A DNA stretch of 64,000 nt, taken from assembly GCA_037951105.1 (NCBI GenBank), contig JBAMJV010009471.1:1-64000 (forward strand), in the 5' to 3' direction. The notes below the pieces were generated by a model. It was not told the origin of the DNA and searched no databases. It saw nothing but the letters and a program-made list of their open reading frames with translations. The position numbers were made by a program, and so were the translations under genes. Of the stretch, positions 43,677-56,487 are shown piece after piece. How positions within the stretch are numbered: the first letter of the stretch is position 1; each line of letters begins with the position of its first letter. The stretch is from Echinarachnius parma. Taxonomy: Eukaryota > Echinodermata > Echinoidea > Clypeasteroida > Echinarachniidae.

Positions 43677-45181
43677 GTGTAGGTAATACATTATGTATAA
43701 CCCAGCTAACAACAGATATGACTAAGACAACTTAACCCTATTATCTAAAATAGGCTTCGAAGACAGCTATTCAAGCTAGTGAGTGCCATTTAATGAATAC
43801 GTATACTAGGTCCAGTTTACCACGGATAAATAAACTGTATTCATATGTTTACCAGCCCTCTCTTGAATTACTTCACAAACACTAATCCCAAATACGTATA
43901 CGAGGCAAAGCGGGGGCTCGGGACCTCCCTCTCCTCCCCATATTGGATGAGGTAACCTAATTATTTGGGAAACCATGACAATTTGGAGCAGAATTGGCTA
44001 ATACACACAATAAAGTAAACATCATATTTTGGGGGTTGGGGTAGATATCAGGTTAAAGTAAAAGTTCTTGCAATATCGACTCAATTTCTTAGAAGTCGGA
44101 ATGTATTTTAACAACATACCTCAGCCCCCTAGAAGAATAATAATATGCCTGTATTTACGCCCTCGCATGAACCAAGCGACAATATTCACGGGTGTAGTTA
44201 TCAGGACTATAAGTATGCGTATGCATGCACTGCCCAGTTTACGCACCAGCTTCAGGTAAACAAGACAACGTAAACACTCTGCAAACATTGAATTCAACAA
44301 AAACTTTCGAAAGTCCTTTGGGCCGCCCCTCAAACTCTGATTAACATGATAATACAGAAGCAATCCGATATACAAACACGGGCGCAGTCAGTGTCACAGC
44401 AAAATGGGAATACAAGCAGTGGCAATATTTCGAACACTTAGGAGCGGGGGAGGGCGTTCTGGGGGTATTGTGCCGCCAAAATGTTATATCTTTATTATCA
44501 CCATATGTAAGAAGGAGGCGATAATGCGAGTCTTGAATGGGTGGGAGGAGGGGGGGGGGGGGGGGGGCAAGAATCCCCTTTCACTTTCGCTACGCCGCTA
44601 CATGTGTACACATGCACTTGTTCAAGAAAATGACATGGTATTGGTAAGCTTCTTCAACTTACATCTGTCGTTGCCGACAAAACACACAGATTTACTGGAT
44701 TATAGTCACGATAACGTCAGCGTCATCTTTAAACGTGTTGCCACGTTATCAGTTTGGCAAGAAAGCATTCGGGTGCACATCTATATAAGACTTAGTAGCA
44801 GCATGGAATTATGAGGTCTGCAGAGATTGACTTACATATACTTTAGTGCATGCACATCTTTCTGCGCGTCATAAACTAAACTAAGTTTGATTATACTGCA
44901 CCATATTTTAATAATGCACTGCATAGTCAGATCTTACACTGCCATGATGTACATGGACATGAATAATTATAAGTTTTAGATACGATCTCTTTTTAAATTC
45001 ATTTATTTTCGTCATCTCGGATATACATCTCGACGTACCCCAGATGACACATCGAGTTCTGTCTACGCTCCTGCTTGGAAAAACAAATCATCTGTGTTTC
45101 CGTGACCACCACGCCTGCACAAAGCCTGCACAACATACTAAAGTTGAATAACCGATCGGGAATATACTTAAGCCATTATTG
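43677..45181. other. No gene seen; upstream flank of the sulfotransferase
   Basis: Short open frames and a G run at about 44550-44567. No recognisable promoter motif before the ATG at 45182. Confidence 0.4.
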
Positions 45182-48100
45182 ATGGAAGGCGTTCAGTTCT
45201 CAAGAAAGAAACTTCCACGTTGTGATCAGATGAGCCTTACCAGGAGGGCTACTCTAGCCCGGAGGATGGGGTGCGCGAGAGGGCCCAGGTGGGTGTCGTG
45301 TCTCGTGGCAGGTGCATTTCTGATTCTGGTTGTGGTATACCATGCTATCGGTGAGTGCAACTGAATTACACTTTTTTAGAAGGCGGGTACATGAGGGAGG
45401 TTTTTGATACCATCGGTATCAGTAACTTTCATGGTGTGGCCTTATTGAGGTTTTGGTGGATTGCATGTGTCGTGGCAGGTGCATGCAATGCTGATTCTAG
45501 TTGTGGTACACGATAGGTGAGTGTAACTTAATGACACTGGTTTAAACGGCGGAATGAGGGAGGTTTTTCTTGTTTTTAATACCATCAATAAAAGTAATTT
45601 TCCTAACTGTTCCAAATTGTGGTCTAGATGATATTTGGTAAATGGGAGTGGATCATGTCATTGTATTGTTGAAGGTGAAATGATAATTCTGCTAGGTAAG
45701 TACAACAAATTACACAAGATTTAAGAATGGGGTGGGGTTCAGGAGTAGTTTACGTTAATCATGTGAGGGGGTCAAGTGGGTTGTGTGTGTTGTTGAACTT
45801 GGTGTAATTACATTTTGTTTACGGGTTTCCATGCAATATCAATGTTAAGATTTACATTATTCGTTTTGTTTACACATGCAGAATATTCAGCTCGAGTAGA
45901 GGACTGTGAGAAAGAATGTGCAGAAAAGCGACTCGCCGAGAACACCGAGTCTCAAATTCAACAGTACGTTTACTTGTACATGTTATTAAAATTGTTTTGT
46001 CAAATGTTGATAATTTATAGGATTAGCAATTTCCGCTTTTTGCGAGCTCCATTTCAATCAAATAGGGATCAAATATCTTGTTAACTCTTTTTGTTTATTT
46101 TATTTTGGTATAATTATGTTGATACATTAATTGTTTTCGTTCACTTATTCATTCATTCATGTTTTATATTCATTTATTAACAATTTTGGTTTTCCCTCTT
46201 TCATTTTCGGCTGGGTTGGGGTGTACGGACCACATTAAGTCCTCTGTAAGCATGGTAAGAAGTCGTGATAGATTATTTTTCTCATTTGGCTAGAATCGTT
46301 CTTTTATACGTTCTTGTATACGCATATATTGGTCTTAAATGTATAGTAAAATCCCGGCTTTGATTCAGGTTTATAGCTATGAATATGTGCCTATATTGAT
46401 ATACCACACTCTTTTTTCAAAGAAATCCTTAAAGGGATAGTTGAGTTTTGGTAGAGAGGGCGCTACACGTGCCAAATTTATTTTTTGCGAGATAATGAAA
46501 AACTGAGTGTCACAATCGAAAGAACATACAATTTTAATGACAGAATAAACTTTATTTAATCAAAATCGGTTCAGAAATGGCTGAAATATCCATAAACATA
46601 CCTATTTGTAATAAATGTGGGGCCCCACACTTATTCGATAATTTTGAACCAGCCGTTAAAAAATTCAAAAAAATGCTTCCTCTTTTCAAAAAGATGAGTG
46701 TTTACATAGCGCCCTCTTGAGTTTTAACGGCTCTTTTAAAATGATAACAGGATCTTTCCTAAGGCATTTGTAATTGTGTATTCCTTTCGAGTTATAACTA
46801 TTAGTTTGTAATGTAATGATGTATGTTTTGGTTACTAAAATTCAGTCTGACTAAAACTGTACTCTCCTTACCAAAACTCAACTATCCCTTTAAGTTGGGC
46901 AAAAAAGGTAAATTTCATGCCACTTTTTTGTTTTTTTCGCATCGGCGTTCCATACTCCTAAAAAAGTTATTTATAGCGGAGCGCGCGCGTGTGTACGATA
47001 CTACTTCTATGGTACGTGCCCATCGGGTCATGATGTCACATGAGGATCACAACACGGAGTTCACAGTTCGAATGTGCATGGTTTACATTCAAAGTCTTTG
47101 ACTTACTAGTAAAACAAACTCGTTTTTACTTGGAAATTGAGGCTTAACTGAAATGCCTAAGAAATGCAGTGTAGCAGGATGCAGCAACACATCTCAGTGT
47201 TGATCCTCCATGATATAAACTTAACAAATGTTTGCAAATATTGAAAACAATCGAAATAATATCTCTCCGTCAACGTGAGTAGATGTACTCAGCGTGTACG
47301 TCTACTGCGATTGTCCTTATGTGACGCATGGGTGTCGATACTTACGTAATACCCATTCATCAGGGGGGTATGAATGAATAGATCACCCCCCTGATGAATG
47401 GGTATCAATGACAGATCGACGCCCATGATGTGACGTCACAAAGATGACGTCATTTTTCTTTGCCCGGACTAAATTTGTTTACGGGCGTTCCTAAAGTGAA
47501 TTTACAAGTTGATTTTTGTTTATTTTATGAGGAAAATATGTTTTTATTAGTAATCTTCCTGAAAATCTACCTTAGATACAGTAAAACACAATTTTTAGGT
47601 AGTTTTCTAGTCTGTGGAGCTTTAACACCTGTAAATGTCTAACTCCACAAAACTTACTTTCAGCTTCCACATTTCTCTATATCTATCATTGATAATCATT
47701 CAGCTCAAGAGCGTCTACAGATGGTCATAAACGTCACAAGCGTCATACTGTAATTAGTTATAAAAGCTGAAGCAAATTTTCGCCTTTTTAACCAGGAAAG
47801 CAGTGTTCTTTTTTTAATGAGACTTTCACATATCATGCAGACATATCTTACAATGATTTTGGTATAGAATATAAGTCTCAAATGTCATTTTGGGCAATAT
47901 CTGACACTTTACAGGTGCACCCTTAATGCAGTAGGAGGGCGAGATATTTACACGATTAGCGGTATTTGCACCCCTTTTTATATTAAAGGGATATGAGTTC
48001 TGGTAAAGAGAATACAGTTTTGGTCAAACTGAATTTTAGTAGCCAAAACCTTCACCATTACATTGCAAATTAATAGTTATAACTCCACCATGCTCGAAAT

Positions 48101-51100
48101 AAATAAAACATTACAAACGACTAAGTAAAAAGCCTGTTATCATTCAAAAAAGAGCCGTTAAACTCAAGAGGGCGCTCTCTAAAAATTATTTGTTTCAACC
48201 ATTTTAAATAAAATATTGTGCATGTGATGTTTTGTTGAAATAGTGATTAGATAGAGAGATAATTAACAACTATTCAAAGACCTCTTTGGTACATTTTTGA
48301 AAAGAGGAAGCATTAAAAAAAAAAATTAACGGCTGGTTCAAAATTTTCGAATAATTGTGGGGCCCCACAAATATCACAAATGGTTATATTTATGGATATT
48401 CTAGCCGTTTCTGAACCGATTTTGATCAAATAAAGTTTATTCTGTCATTAAAATTGTATGCTCTTTCAAATTTGACACTCAGTTTTTCATTATCTCACAA
48501 AAAATTTATTTTGTGTAGCGCCCTCTATACCAAAACTCAACTATCCCTTTAAACTGTACCTAAACTATTGCATTAGTTGAAATTGGGATTCAATGATGTT
48601 ATTTTCAAATCTTATACTGTAATGCAGATATACCGCCCAGACCACGGAACTGGATAGTGCAGCCGCGTCGAGCGACGGACTTGGAATGAAGGCGAGCAGC
48701 GCCAACTTCGACTCGGCGGCTGCAAGTACGAACTTCGAGATGACAGCGGACAATACCACGGAATTAGATTTCAATCGCTTGTTGAAAACTCTGCAGACGA
48801 AACGATTTCTTCCCAACTTCTTCCTCCATGGGAGACCGAGAGGGACTGCGGGCGAATATTCGAGGGGCGACATTGTCTTCGTGCACAACGTGAAGGCCGG
48901 TGGTTCCAGCGTCAAATACGTACTGAAGAGACTCGCACAAGAATATGGCATGCCGATGGTAAATCCTTTTTATGTGTCTAATGTTTACCCTATAGTCACA
49001 CCGTGAATTAGGACAAAGTTCAGGTTATTTGGGATGATGTCAATTATAAAATTTTCACTTTAATATCGACGATGTGGTGTTATATCAGTTTTAGTCTATT
49101 CAGATTAACCAGATTGACCTTCATGATATTGCCAACTGGTCAGCAGACCAGACAGAAACATCCCGAACCAGGAAGCAAGCCAACATTTGTCCATCGTTGG
49201 ACCGATTTTTTCCATATTTGTTCTCCCAACGTTGCTCCCGACGTAAACTGGAAACGCTGGGACCAGCTTTTTTGCAACCGCCCAAATGACGTTGGTCCAA
49301 TGTTGGCAAATATAACGATGGACTATCATCGATCAAGCGTTGATCCAACAAGTCTGTTAAACGTCACTATGAGTTTTGAGCTTCTGACGTTGGACCAGCG
49401 TTGGCATTCAAACAGATTCCAACATCCAACATGTTGCGAGATCACAATGTTGATCCAACGTTGGCTTGCTACCTGGGGAACTGCAATTTCCAATTGTCAG
49501 GTTGTCCCACATTATTTGACTAAAAACGCTAATACCAAGTACCTTCAACATTTTCGAGACCAATACCAAGTACCTTCAAAGTGGGAGAAGGGGGGGGGGG
49601 GGGGGGGGGAGGCGTAACATTTTTTCGAAGCCGAGACAAAGTACCTTCCGTCAAAAATGTTCTCAGCCGAGACCAAGTACTTTCAAAGTTTTTGAGCCCG
49701 AGACCGGAGATATTTAATTTTCGGGGCCGTTTTTAACATTTATTCCTATTTCTTGATATCAAGAATTAAATTCTTGATATCAAGAAATCGAATTCTTGAT
49801 ATCAAGAAATACATTCTCGATATCAAGAAATGCATGCTTGATACCAAGAAATACTTTTCTGTATTGGTAATACTTGATATCAAGAAATAAACTGATATCA
49901 ATAATTCACTTATTGATATCAAGAAATAGAAATAAATGTTAAAACGGCTTGCCATAGATTTATACCAATGCGCACTGCATTCGTGGGTCTAGCCGTGGGG
50001 AGTCGTGTCCAATGTGACCACTTCTTTACAAACCAGTGGCGTAGACAGGTTCTTACACCTGGGGGGGGGGGGATGATTTGCCGTTCCGAGACCGATACCA
50101 TTTTTTTTCGCGCCCGAGACCGCCTGCCAAAATCGTTTGAGACCGGGGAAATCGCTTGAAAGCCCTCTCATTGGCTCAGTGGGGGGGGGGGGGGGGGGGG
50201 GGGGGGGGTAGATGTTAAGATGGTCGTGACCAGGCGGACCGAGGCGGACCGGAAGCAGTTTTGGATGGGGGGAGGGCAAAACCTATGGGGGCTCACGATT
50301 TTGTGTGTGTAGGGGCTCCTGCCAACCACACTCACAGTGTTGCCAACTTGTGAGAGTGGCACATTGCAAGTAGCGAAGCGACCAAGCCCGAGGGAGCGAA
50401 GTGACTGAGCCGGGGGAGGGTGTGGGATGGGGGTGTCCCCCCTCCTACGGTAGGGAGCTTTTGCATTTTTGAACTTGAAATTGTGCAATCTGGTGCCCAC
50501 CTAGATGGGGAATTCGGGCTTAAAATTGACTGTATCTGGGAAAGCGTGTTATGATTTGATCGACCAGAAATTTTAAATATATTTGCACGAAGAAAACAAA
50601 TAATTGACACACTAATAAATAATTATGCACCCCAACACAGGGAGGGAAATTACTAAGCGGGGGAGGGTTTGGGAGGGGGGTGTCCCCCCTCCTACGGTAG
50701 GGAGATTTTGCATCTTTGGACTTGAAATTGTCCAATTTGGTGCTTACCTAGATAGGAAATTCGGGCTTATAACATTGACTGTATCTGGAAAAGCGTATTA
50801 TGATTTGATCGACCAGAAATTTGAAATATTTTTTCACGAAGATAACAAATAATTGACACACTAATCAACATGCACCCCAACACAAACACAAATATTGTAT
50901 TTATATTTAGCGTCATACACGGTTCCAACATCACCATATGCCACGTTATGTATGATCTCACAACTAAGCCTATTGCCAAGAATGAGTCCCGAGGGGCGAA
51001 GCTACCGGGGCTGGGGCAGAGCCAAATAGGGAGGATTTGAGAGGGGGTATCCCCCTCCCACGGAGAAGATTTTGCATTTATATAATATACTTGAAATGGT

Positions 51101-53144
51101 GCAATTTTTTGCACGTCACACAAGCAGCCAGAGAAATGCCAGCCTACACTGGAACTACGTGGCCCGGTATACAGAAAAGAATACTCACCCCAGACCATAC
51201 GCAAGTTACACAACAAACTGAGATAATCTATTCGCGCGCGAAGCGCGCAGCGAACATTGAAAATGGATGTACATGAATCACTTTGTTAACGCTAGAATTA
51301 ACAAATCTTAGCTCGTACAACTAATGTTTTCTTTCCCACTCGTATACAGATACACAACAAAATATATATATCCTCCCTAAAACCTGGGGGGATGAATGTA
51401 CATGCCATCCCCCACCTTGTGAGGTGGGGGATGCATCCCCCTCACCCCCCCCCCCCCCCCCCCCCCCCCGTTGTCAACGCCCATGTTACAAACTAATAGT
51501 TATAACTCGAAAGGAATACAAAATTACATAATGACTTGGTAAAGATCCTGTTATACTTGATACTTCATGTACTTGGTACTTGGTAGTTTAATCCTCCAAA
51601 ACACTCCATAGGAGTTTTTACTGGAGGTGGGTCCGAGAGAGTGGTTAGCCCCTAAGGACAGAAGGGTCCTTAGCAAGCGCATTCTGGAATGTATTAAAAA
51701 AGAGCTGTTAAAACTTAAGACGGCGCTCTCTACACACCGATTTTGATCAAATAAAGTTTATTCTGCCATTAAAATATTATGCTCTTTCAAATTTTACACT
51801 CAGTTTTTCATTATCTCACAACTAATAATTGTATGTAGCGCCCTCTCTATCAAAACTCAACTATCCCTGGTACAAATGGTATCGAGACCGGCTAAAATTG
51901 AAAGGGGGGAGGGGGTTCAAACCCCCTAAAACAACCACTTTTAGGTACCCATCCCCCATGGGTACGCCTAAGGTAAGAAGTAAAGGAAGTGCATAATTAT
52001 TGTTCCCCCAATAAATGGTTGGCTCCCTTTCCACAATAATTTAATCAACGCCTGTCGAATTCACCACAAATAATAAAGGCCATGGCAATGAATAATGTTT
52101 CTCTATTTTATCCCGAAAAAATGTTCATACCACTCTTGTTTTGCCCGTCTTGTTTGGTGCATGTGACAAAATAAATGCTATAACTGTTATTATATGTTGC
52201 ATTGATTTGTTCCGTCCCTATCACTGGCGTAGATCTGTGCGTTTGATACATAATTGTTAAGGGGAGGATGAACTTAAAAATAGAAGCACCCCCTACAAAT
52301 TATATATCACTTATTATATGCTAGTAGTAAGCTATGTCAACATGTTGTATCGATGTTATCTGTAACCATTATTAAGTGTTTATTATATTGTATCCGAGTC
52401 TCCATCGTATTATCAATACAATTACTTTCTTAATCTCCCCAAAACATTTTCATAAAGGTGAGTCTATTCGATGCCGAGTCGACAAGGAATGCAACCGAAC
52501 AGCTCGCCAACGCCGCTGCTACTAACCCGGGGAATGTCATCAGTACTAGTCCGATGACCATCATGGGCGGATGCTCCTTCGGCGTGTGTGACGTGCTGGG
52601 GGCGGGAGAGAGTCCGCGGCCGTGCTCGTACATCACTATGATCCGCCACCCCGTCGACCGAATCATCTCAATGTTCCTCTTCTGCAAACAGCCAGATCAG
52701 CCATGCTCCGATTACGACATTCCCAGGGACGGAATAACTCTCGAGGACTGGGCCGTGGTGCGCGGCAGCCATTTCTTCCGGCAACTCACCGCCGAACCCG
52801 CTTTCTGCGAGATCCAGCGTAGTCTCCAGAACACGACCCAGCGACGCGCGGTGCTCAACCTCGTCCTTAACAATCTCGCCAACTGGTTTTCCGCCATCGG
52901 CATCACCGAGGAGTTCGACGCCTCGCTCCGCATGTTTGAGACCGTCTACCAGCTGCCGTTCACGAAGATGCTCGACCACCCGCTCAACGAGGGCAAGTTG
53001 AAGAACGAATTGGAAGATGGGCAGATCACGGAGATGAGAGAGGTACTACTGAGCAACCCCGTAGTCATGAACGCGTTGCACGAAGACTTGATGATATACG
53101 AACGGGCGAAGGAAATCTTCGAATTACAGAAAATTGTAGCCTAG
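45182..53144 (+). CDS. Type II membrane (Golgi-type) sulfotransferase
   Basis: Four exons (45182-45350, 45882-45963, 48628-48958, 52458-53144) join in frame to give 422 aa. A short basic N-terminus precedes one membrane helix (about residues 37-56), the layout of Golgi carbohydrate sulfotransferases. A low-complexity stem follows (about 57-160). The 5'-phosphosulfate-binding loop is HNVKAGGSS (His170, Lys173), resembling the HxPKTGGTS loop of the Sulfotransfer_2 group (heparan and uronyl sulfotransferases). The 3'-phosphate-binding motif is MIRHPVDRIISMF (Arg257, Ser265). Use of PAPS as donor is inferred; the acceptor cannot be told. The last exon holds the C-terminal 228 residues without interruption and is much richer in GC than the surrounding introns. 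An in-frame ATG at 45230 is a shorter alternative start and keeps the helix. Intron 3 (3.5 kb) is packed with repeats. Confidence 0.9.
45290..45730 (+). repeat. Tandem copies of the 3' edge of sulfotransferase exon 1
   Basis: The real end of exon 1 (to 45350, then gtgagt) is echoed at 45464-45529 (TGTCGTGGCAGGTGCAT...CTGATTCTAGTTGTGGTA, donor gtgagt at 45517) and more weakly at about 45650-45705 (ATAATTCTGCTAG, donor gtaagt at 45696). Intron starts are also alike (ATGAGGGAGGTTTTT after copies 1 and 2). Confidence 0.75.
46429..46893. mobile_element. TTAA MITE family A (reference copy)
   Basis: TTAAAGGGATAGTTGAGTTT at left and AAACTCAACTATCCCTTTAA style right end. In sulfotransferase intron 2. 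Confidence 0.85.
47154..47280 (+). other. Possible THAP-domain start relic
   Basis: ATG at about 47154 reads MPKKCSVAGCSNTSQ, the pattern that opens THAP zinc fingers (Met-x3-Cys-x4-Cys-x-Asn). A stop follows soon and the rest does not match. It may be a P-element-like transposase relic or chance. Confidence 0.3.
47337..47427. mobile_element. Small MITE, CATGGGCG ends (copy 2)
   Basis: 91-bp near-perfect palindrome around TGATGAATGGGTAT, ending in CGACGCCCATG. Lies in sulfotransferase intron 2. Confidence 0.7.
47622..47926. mobile_element. TTAA MITE family C
   Basis: TTAACACCTGTAAATGTCTA at left; GACACTTTACAGGTGCACCC then TTAA at right. Matches 35686-36078. Confidence 0.8.
47983..48552. mobile_element. 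TTAA MITE family A, opposite orientation
   Basis: TTAAAGGGATATGAGTTCTGG at left; AACTCAACTATCCCTTTAA at right, ending about 75 bp before sulfotransferase exon 3. Core blocks are inverted relative to 46429-46893. Confidence 0.8.
49168..49478. mobile_element. Element rich in CAACGTTGG palindromes
   Basis: Ends CCAGGAAGCAAGCCAAC and GTTGGCTTGCTACCTGG are inverted repeats. The interior repeats CCAACGTTGG/GATCCAACGTTGG several times. In sulfotransferase intron 3. Confidence 0.7.
49750..49925. repeat. Array of TTCTTGATATCAAGAA palindromes at 21-bp spacing
   Basis: 16-bp palindromes start at 49750, 49771, 49793, 49814, 49835, 49871 and 49910; the first three are perfect. Spacers are 5-6 bp. Confidence 0.9.
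50181..50208. repeat. 28-base G homopolymer
   Basis: Uninterrupted G run in sulfotransferase intron 3. A 35-base C run lies at 51445-51479. Confidence 0.9.
50380..51110. repeat. Tandem ~260-bp units with GGGGGTGTCCCCCCTCCTACGG
   Basis: Two good copies (about 50380-50640, 50640-50880) and a weaker third (50985-51110). Each has GAGCGAAG/GGGGAGGG, a GGGTGTCCCCCCTCC hairpin, TTGACTGTATCTGG and GATTTGATCGACCAGAAAT. Confidence 0.8.
51480..51872. mobile_element. TTAA MITE family A, rearranged partial
   Basis: AACTAATAGTTATAACTCGAA at left, AACTCAACTATCCC at right, with unrelated sequence about 51550-51690 between family blocks. Confidence 0.6.
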
Positions 53145-53679
53145 TGTCAAAATGTAAAAAGATGATTGAATTTTGCGTGGAAATACATTAGCTTTTTAGG
53201 CAGACAAAGGAACGTATTGTAGCCTAGATTATGTTGGAAGTAATTTGAACCGTTAATTGAAAGTACTATGTCAATAGATGCACATTCAAGTAAAAGGCAA
53301 TAAGTGTCCTTAGTTCAATTTGGAAACCTTGCTGTATAATGTTTACTTTAGAACTACATAATCATTTTAAATATTCTGACTTATCACATTGCTATCATTA
53401 TGCGCCCATGTCTTTACCTGTATACCGTTTTAACTTGTTTGATTTCATGATAAACATTCTAAACTAATTAAAACCACTTACAAGTGGTTTTATTTTATCG
53501 AAATGATCATTGGTTCCGTGTATGTACATGTATTTAAGTTAAATTTGGCAAAGTTAAAGGGGAGCCAAACGCTAGAATTTTCACATACTCGTACTGTTAT
53601 AATATAAAGTGCATAATCCCCGTCATTTGTAGCTGTATATTATTCCCTCTTGGGTATCATTGATAATGGACATAATCTG

Positions 53680-53960
53680 TTTGTTTTTTAAAACCAATAT
53701 TACCTGTTTTGACTGGACACTGACTGGAGGCTGCCATGTTTTCCAACTGTACGATATGAAATGTCATCTGACCATGCAATAATAATAGCAGGTTACGTAA
53801 CCACTGACATAGCAGCATATTCAACAACAGCGGTTACATAACCCGCTTGTGTTAGTGCATGCTCACATGCACTCAGATGACGTTTTATGCGGTACCGTTG
53901 GAAATCATGGCAGCCTCGAGTGGTCATTAAACAAAACAAAAAAAACAGTTGGATGGGGTT
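53680..53960. repeat. Dispersed repeat with GGTTACGTAACC (copy 2)
   Basis: AGCAGGTTACGTAACCACTG and GGTTACATAACCCGC with flanking arms pairing GACTGGAGGCTGCCATG with CATGGCAGCCTCGAGTGGTC. Lies about 0.5 kb past the sulfotransferase stop. Confidence 0.5.
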
Positions 53961-54100
53961 TCAAAAAATCTGATTATTTCCACTATTAGTGATACACAAA
54001 AGGAAATATGCGAATAGAAGTTACTAAAATTCTGCAATTCTCAGCAGTTATCCAACTTTTCGTTTCCCAGATTTAATGGACCACTTTACATGTGTATTGT

Positions 54101-54480
54101 TTAAAGGGATGCCTGTAAAATGTCTAACTCCACGAAAATTACTTGGAGCTTCCTCTTTTTTCTTCTACCGTGTTGTGTAGCTTATGGTAAGAGAAGAATA
54201 AAATAGGGTAAGATTTTTTTTTCAAATGCCCCTTTAGTAATGACGATATCTATCATTCAGCTCAAGAGCGTTAATGGACGGTCATAAACCTCATAAACGT
54301 CATACAGTAATTCGTTGTAAAAGCTGACGCATATTTTCGCTTTTTTTAACCAGGAAAGCAGTGTTCTTTTTCAATGAAACTTTCACACATCATTCGGACA
54401 TATCTTACAATGATTTTGGTACAGGATTGAAGTCTCAAATGTCATTTCGGGCAATATCTGACACTTTACAGGTGCACTTT
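54101..54480. mobile_element. TTAA MITE family C
   Basis: TTAAAGGGATGCCTGTAAAA at left; GACACTTTACAGGTGCAC at right, followed by a T run and not TTAA. Confidence 0.75.
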
Positions 54481-55086
54481 TTTTTCATTTGAAACATACA
54501 AATACAAATGAAATCAATTTTTGGTGAATTGATTACGTTTTCATTCTAATCAATTTTTATTTTTTTTATATTTTTTTATACCGAAACTGATTTGCATAAT
54601 TTTGACAATAATAACTATATCAATTATCACAATAACTACTTCATAATAAATACCAATCATGATTCTTTCAAACAGGACGTCAATGACTATAGTCAAACAT
54701 ACTCAACTGAACAATACATTTGATGTATTATCTCTCGTGTAATAGTAATTTTCGTAGAAAATGATTCAATACAGAATTTGACATCTTAGATTGAAAATTG
54801 CATGTTTATGTACCTCTCATTGCCGAGATGTTTCTCGGTGAGAGAAAGCTACACCTGAAATGTTCGGGTTCCATCTGGAATGGGTTAAATTACTGTACAA
54901 ACAATGGAAATCCTAAGATACTTGCAAACTCTACAAATATAATGTTATCAAATGTCGCTTTATAAGATACAAACTACAATTTTGACTGATACATACCATT
55001 CAATACCCATATCTTATACATAGTTAATACATATAAAATGTTATTGACTTTAAAAAGTGTCTTACTTATGGAACATTGTAGCACAT
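54481..55086. other. No gene seen
   Basis: AT-rich intergenic DNA between the sulfotransferase and the death-domain gene. Confidence 0.4.
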
Positions 55087-55914
55087 TATAAGGGGACGTC
55101 TTACAGTTTTGGTTTAGAGGGCGCTTCAATAAATGCGTTTTGTGAGGCAATAACAAACTAAGTGTAACATTCGAAAAAGCGCACAATATTATAAATAAAT
55201 TATTTATTTTTGTTCATCAAAATCGGTTCAGAAACAGTTGTTATATTCATAAACATATCCGAATGGAATAAGTGTTGGGGACTAACTTTTAATCAATAAT
55301 TGAAAAACAATATGTTATAAATCCTACACTTTTTGGAAAATTACCAAAATTGTTTCAACATTATTCATGTTATTTGTTATGATCTCTCTATTGACAAATT
55401 ATGATAATAGAATATCTGTTAACAGCTGGAAAGAGCATACAATTATTATGACAGAACAGACTTTATTTGATTTAAATTCAGTTCATAGACGGCTGAAGTA
55501 TCCATTAATATAACAATTTGTAACTATTGTTGGGCACCACAATAATTTAATAACTCTGAACCAGCTGTTAAAAAAAAAGAAGATGCTTACACTTTTCAAG
55601 AGACGTCATAAATAGTTTTGTTTTATGATCTCTCAATGTTATCATTATTTTTACACAACTTCTAATGTACAACGTTGTATCAAAAATGGTTGAAAACATT
55701 TAATATTTAGAGAGCGCCCTCTTGAATTTTAACGGCTATTTTCGAATGATATCATTTTGTTTACTTAGTCGTTTGTAGTTTTGTATACCTTTCGAGCAGG
55801 GTGGAGTTATAACTTCTAGTTTGTAACCTAATGGTGCAGGTTTTGGTTACTAAAATTCAGTTTGATCAAAACTGTAGGGCCTACTCTCTATACCAGAACT
55901 CTACTATCCCTTAA
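55087..55914. mobile_element. TTAA MITE family A, long diverged copy
   Basis: AGTTTTGGTTTAGAGGGCGC at left; AGAACTCTACTATCCCTTAA at right. It is longer than other copies because of an internal partial duplication (AAAGAGCATACAATTATTATG block). Confidence 0.7.
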
Positions 55915-56458
55915 TGATAACTTGTAAACACATGCCATCTATCTGCTGCTTAAAATTGAATATAATACATGAAAAACATTTTCTTTTATAAAGCAATATT
56001 TAAGTACACGCCCTACTACACAATGCAGTACAGCGATCCCATATTTCATCAGATGATAAAACAGTTGTTAACTTTGCTGTCGGGAAAATCATGGCATGTT
56101 TCCCTCGGGATTTTAAATGCTACTGAGGGAAGAGTAATAGTCCCGAGACGTAGTCGAGGGACTTATTTTCTTCATTCCGTGCTTTTCCCTCCACCACCAA
56201 TTAACAACTGTACACTGTATCCAGGGAATGGGTTTCGTGTTATTGGTAAGGGCCTTTAGCTTACAAGTCGTTGAATCGATGTCCTACCACAAGTGTATTA
56301 TTCAAGGAAACATTTGGGCTCAAATGCAATGCGTTTAACCAATGTGTATACCAATGTCATGATTGTGCCAGAATGATCCATTCTACCAATCACACGGGAG
56401 GGAAACGATAACCGGTTTTCCAATATTATACGTTATTATTACTCGCATTGTAAATTGG

Positions 56459-56464
56459 TTTATT
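56459..56464 (-). terminator. Polyadenylation signal AATAAA of the death-domain gene
   Basis: TTTATT on the plus strand reads AATAAA on the minus strand, 24 nt after the TAA stop of the death-domain protein. The position supports the last-exon call but implies a very short 3' untranslated region. Confidence 0.5.
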
Positions 56465-56487
56465 GGCGGCCTCGGGCTGTACAATTC

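Noticed and set aside
48565-48951. 128-aa minus-strand frame opposite sulfotransferase exon 3
   Set aside because: Shadow frame; the plus strand has the PAPS-binding loop and proper splice sites.
49750-49925. CRISPR-like array
   Set aside because: Spacers are only 5-6 bp, the repeats are 16-bp palindromes, and the host is an animal.
52430-52979. Minus-strand open frames opposite sulfotransferase exon 4
   Set aside because: Shadow frames of a GC-rich coding exon; the plus frame carries the sulfotransferase motif and the exon phase fits.
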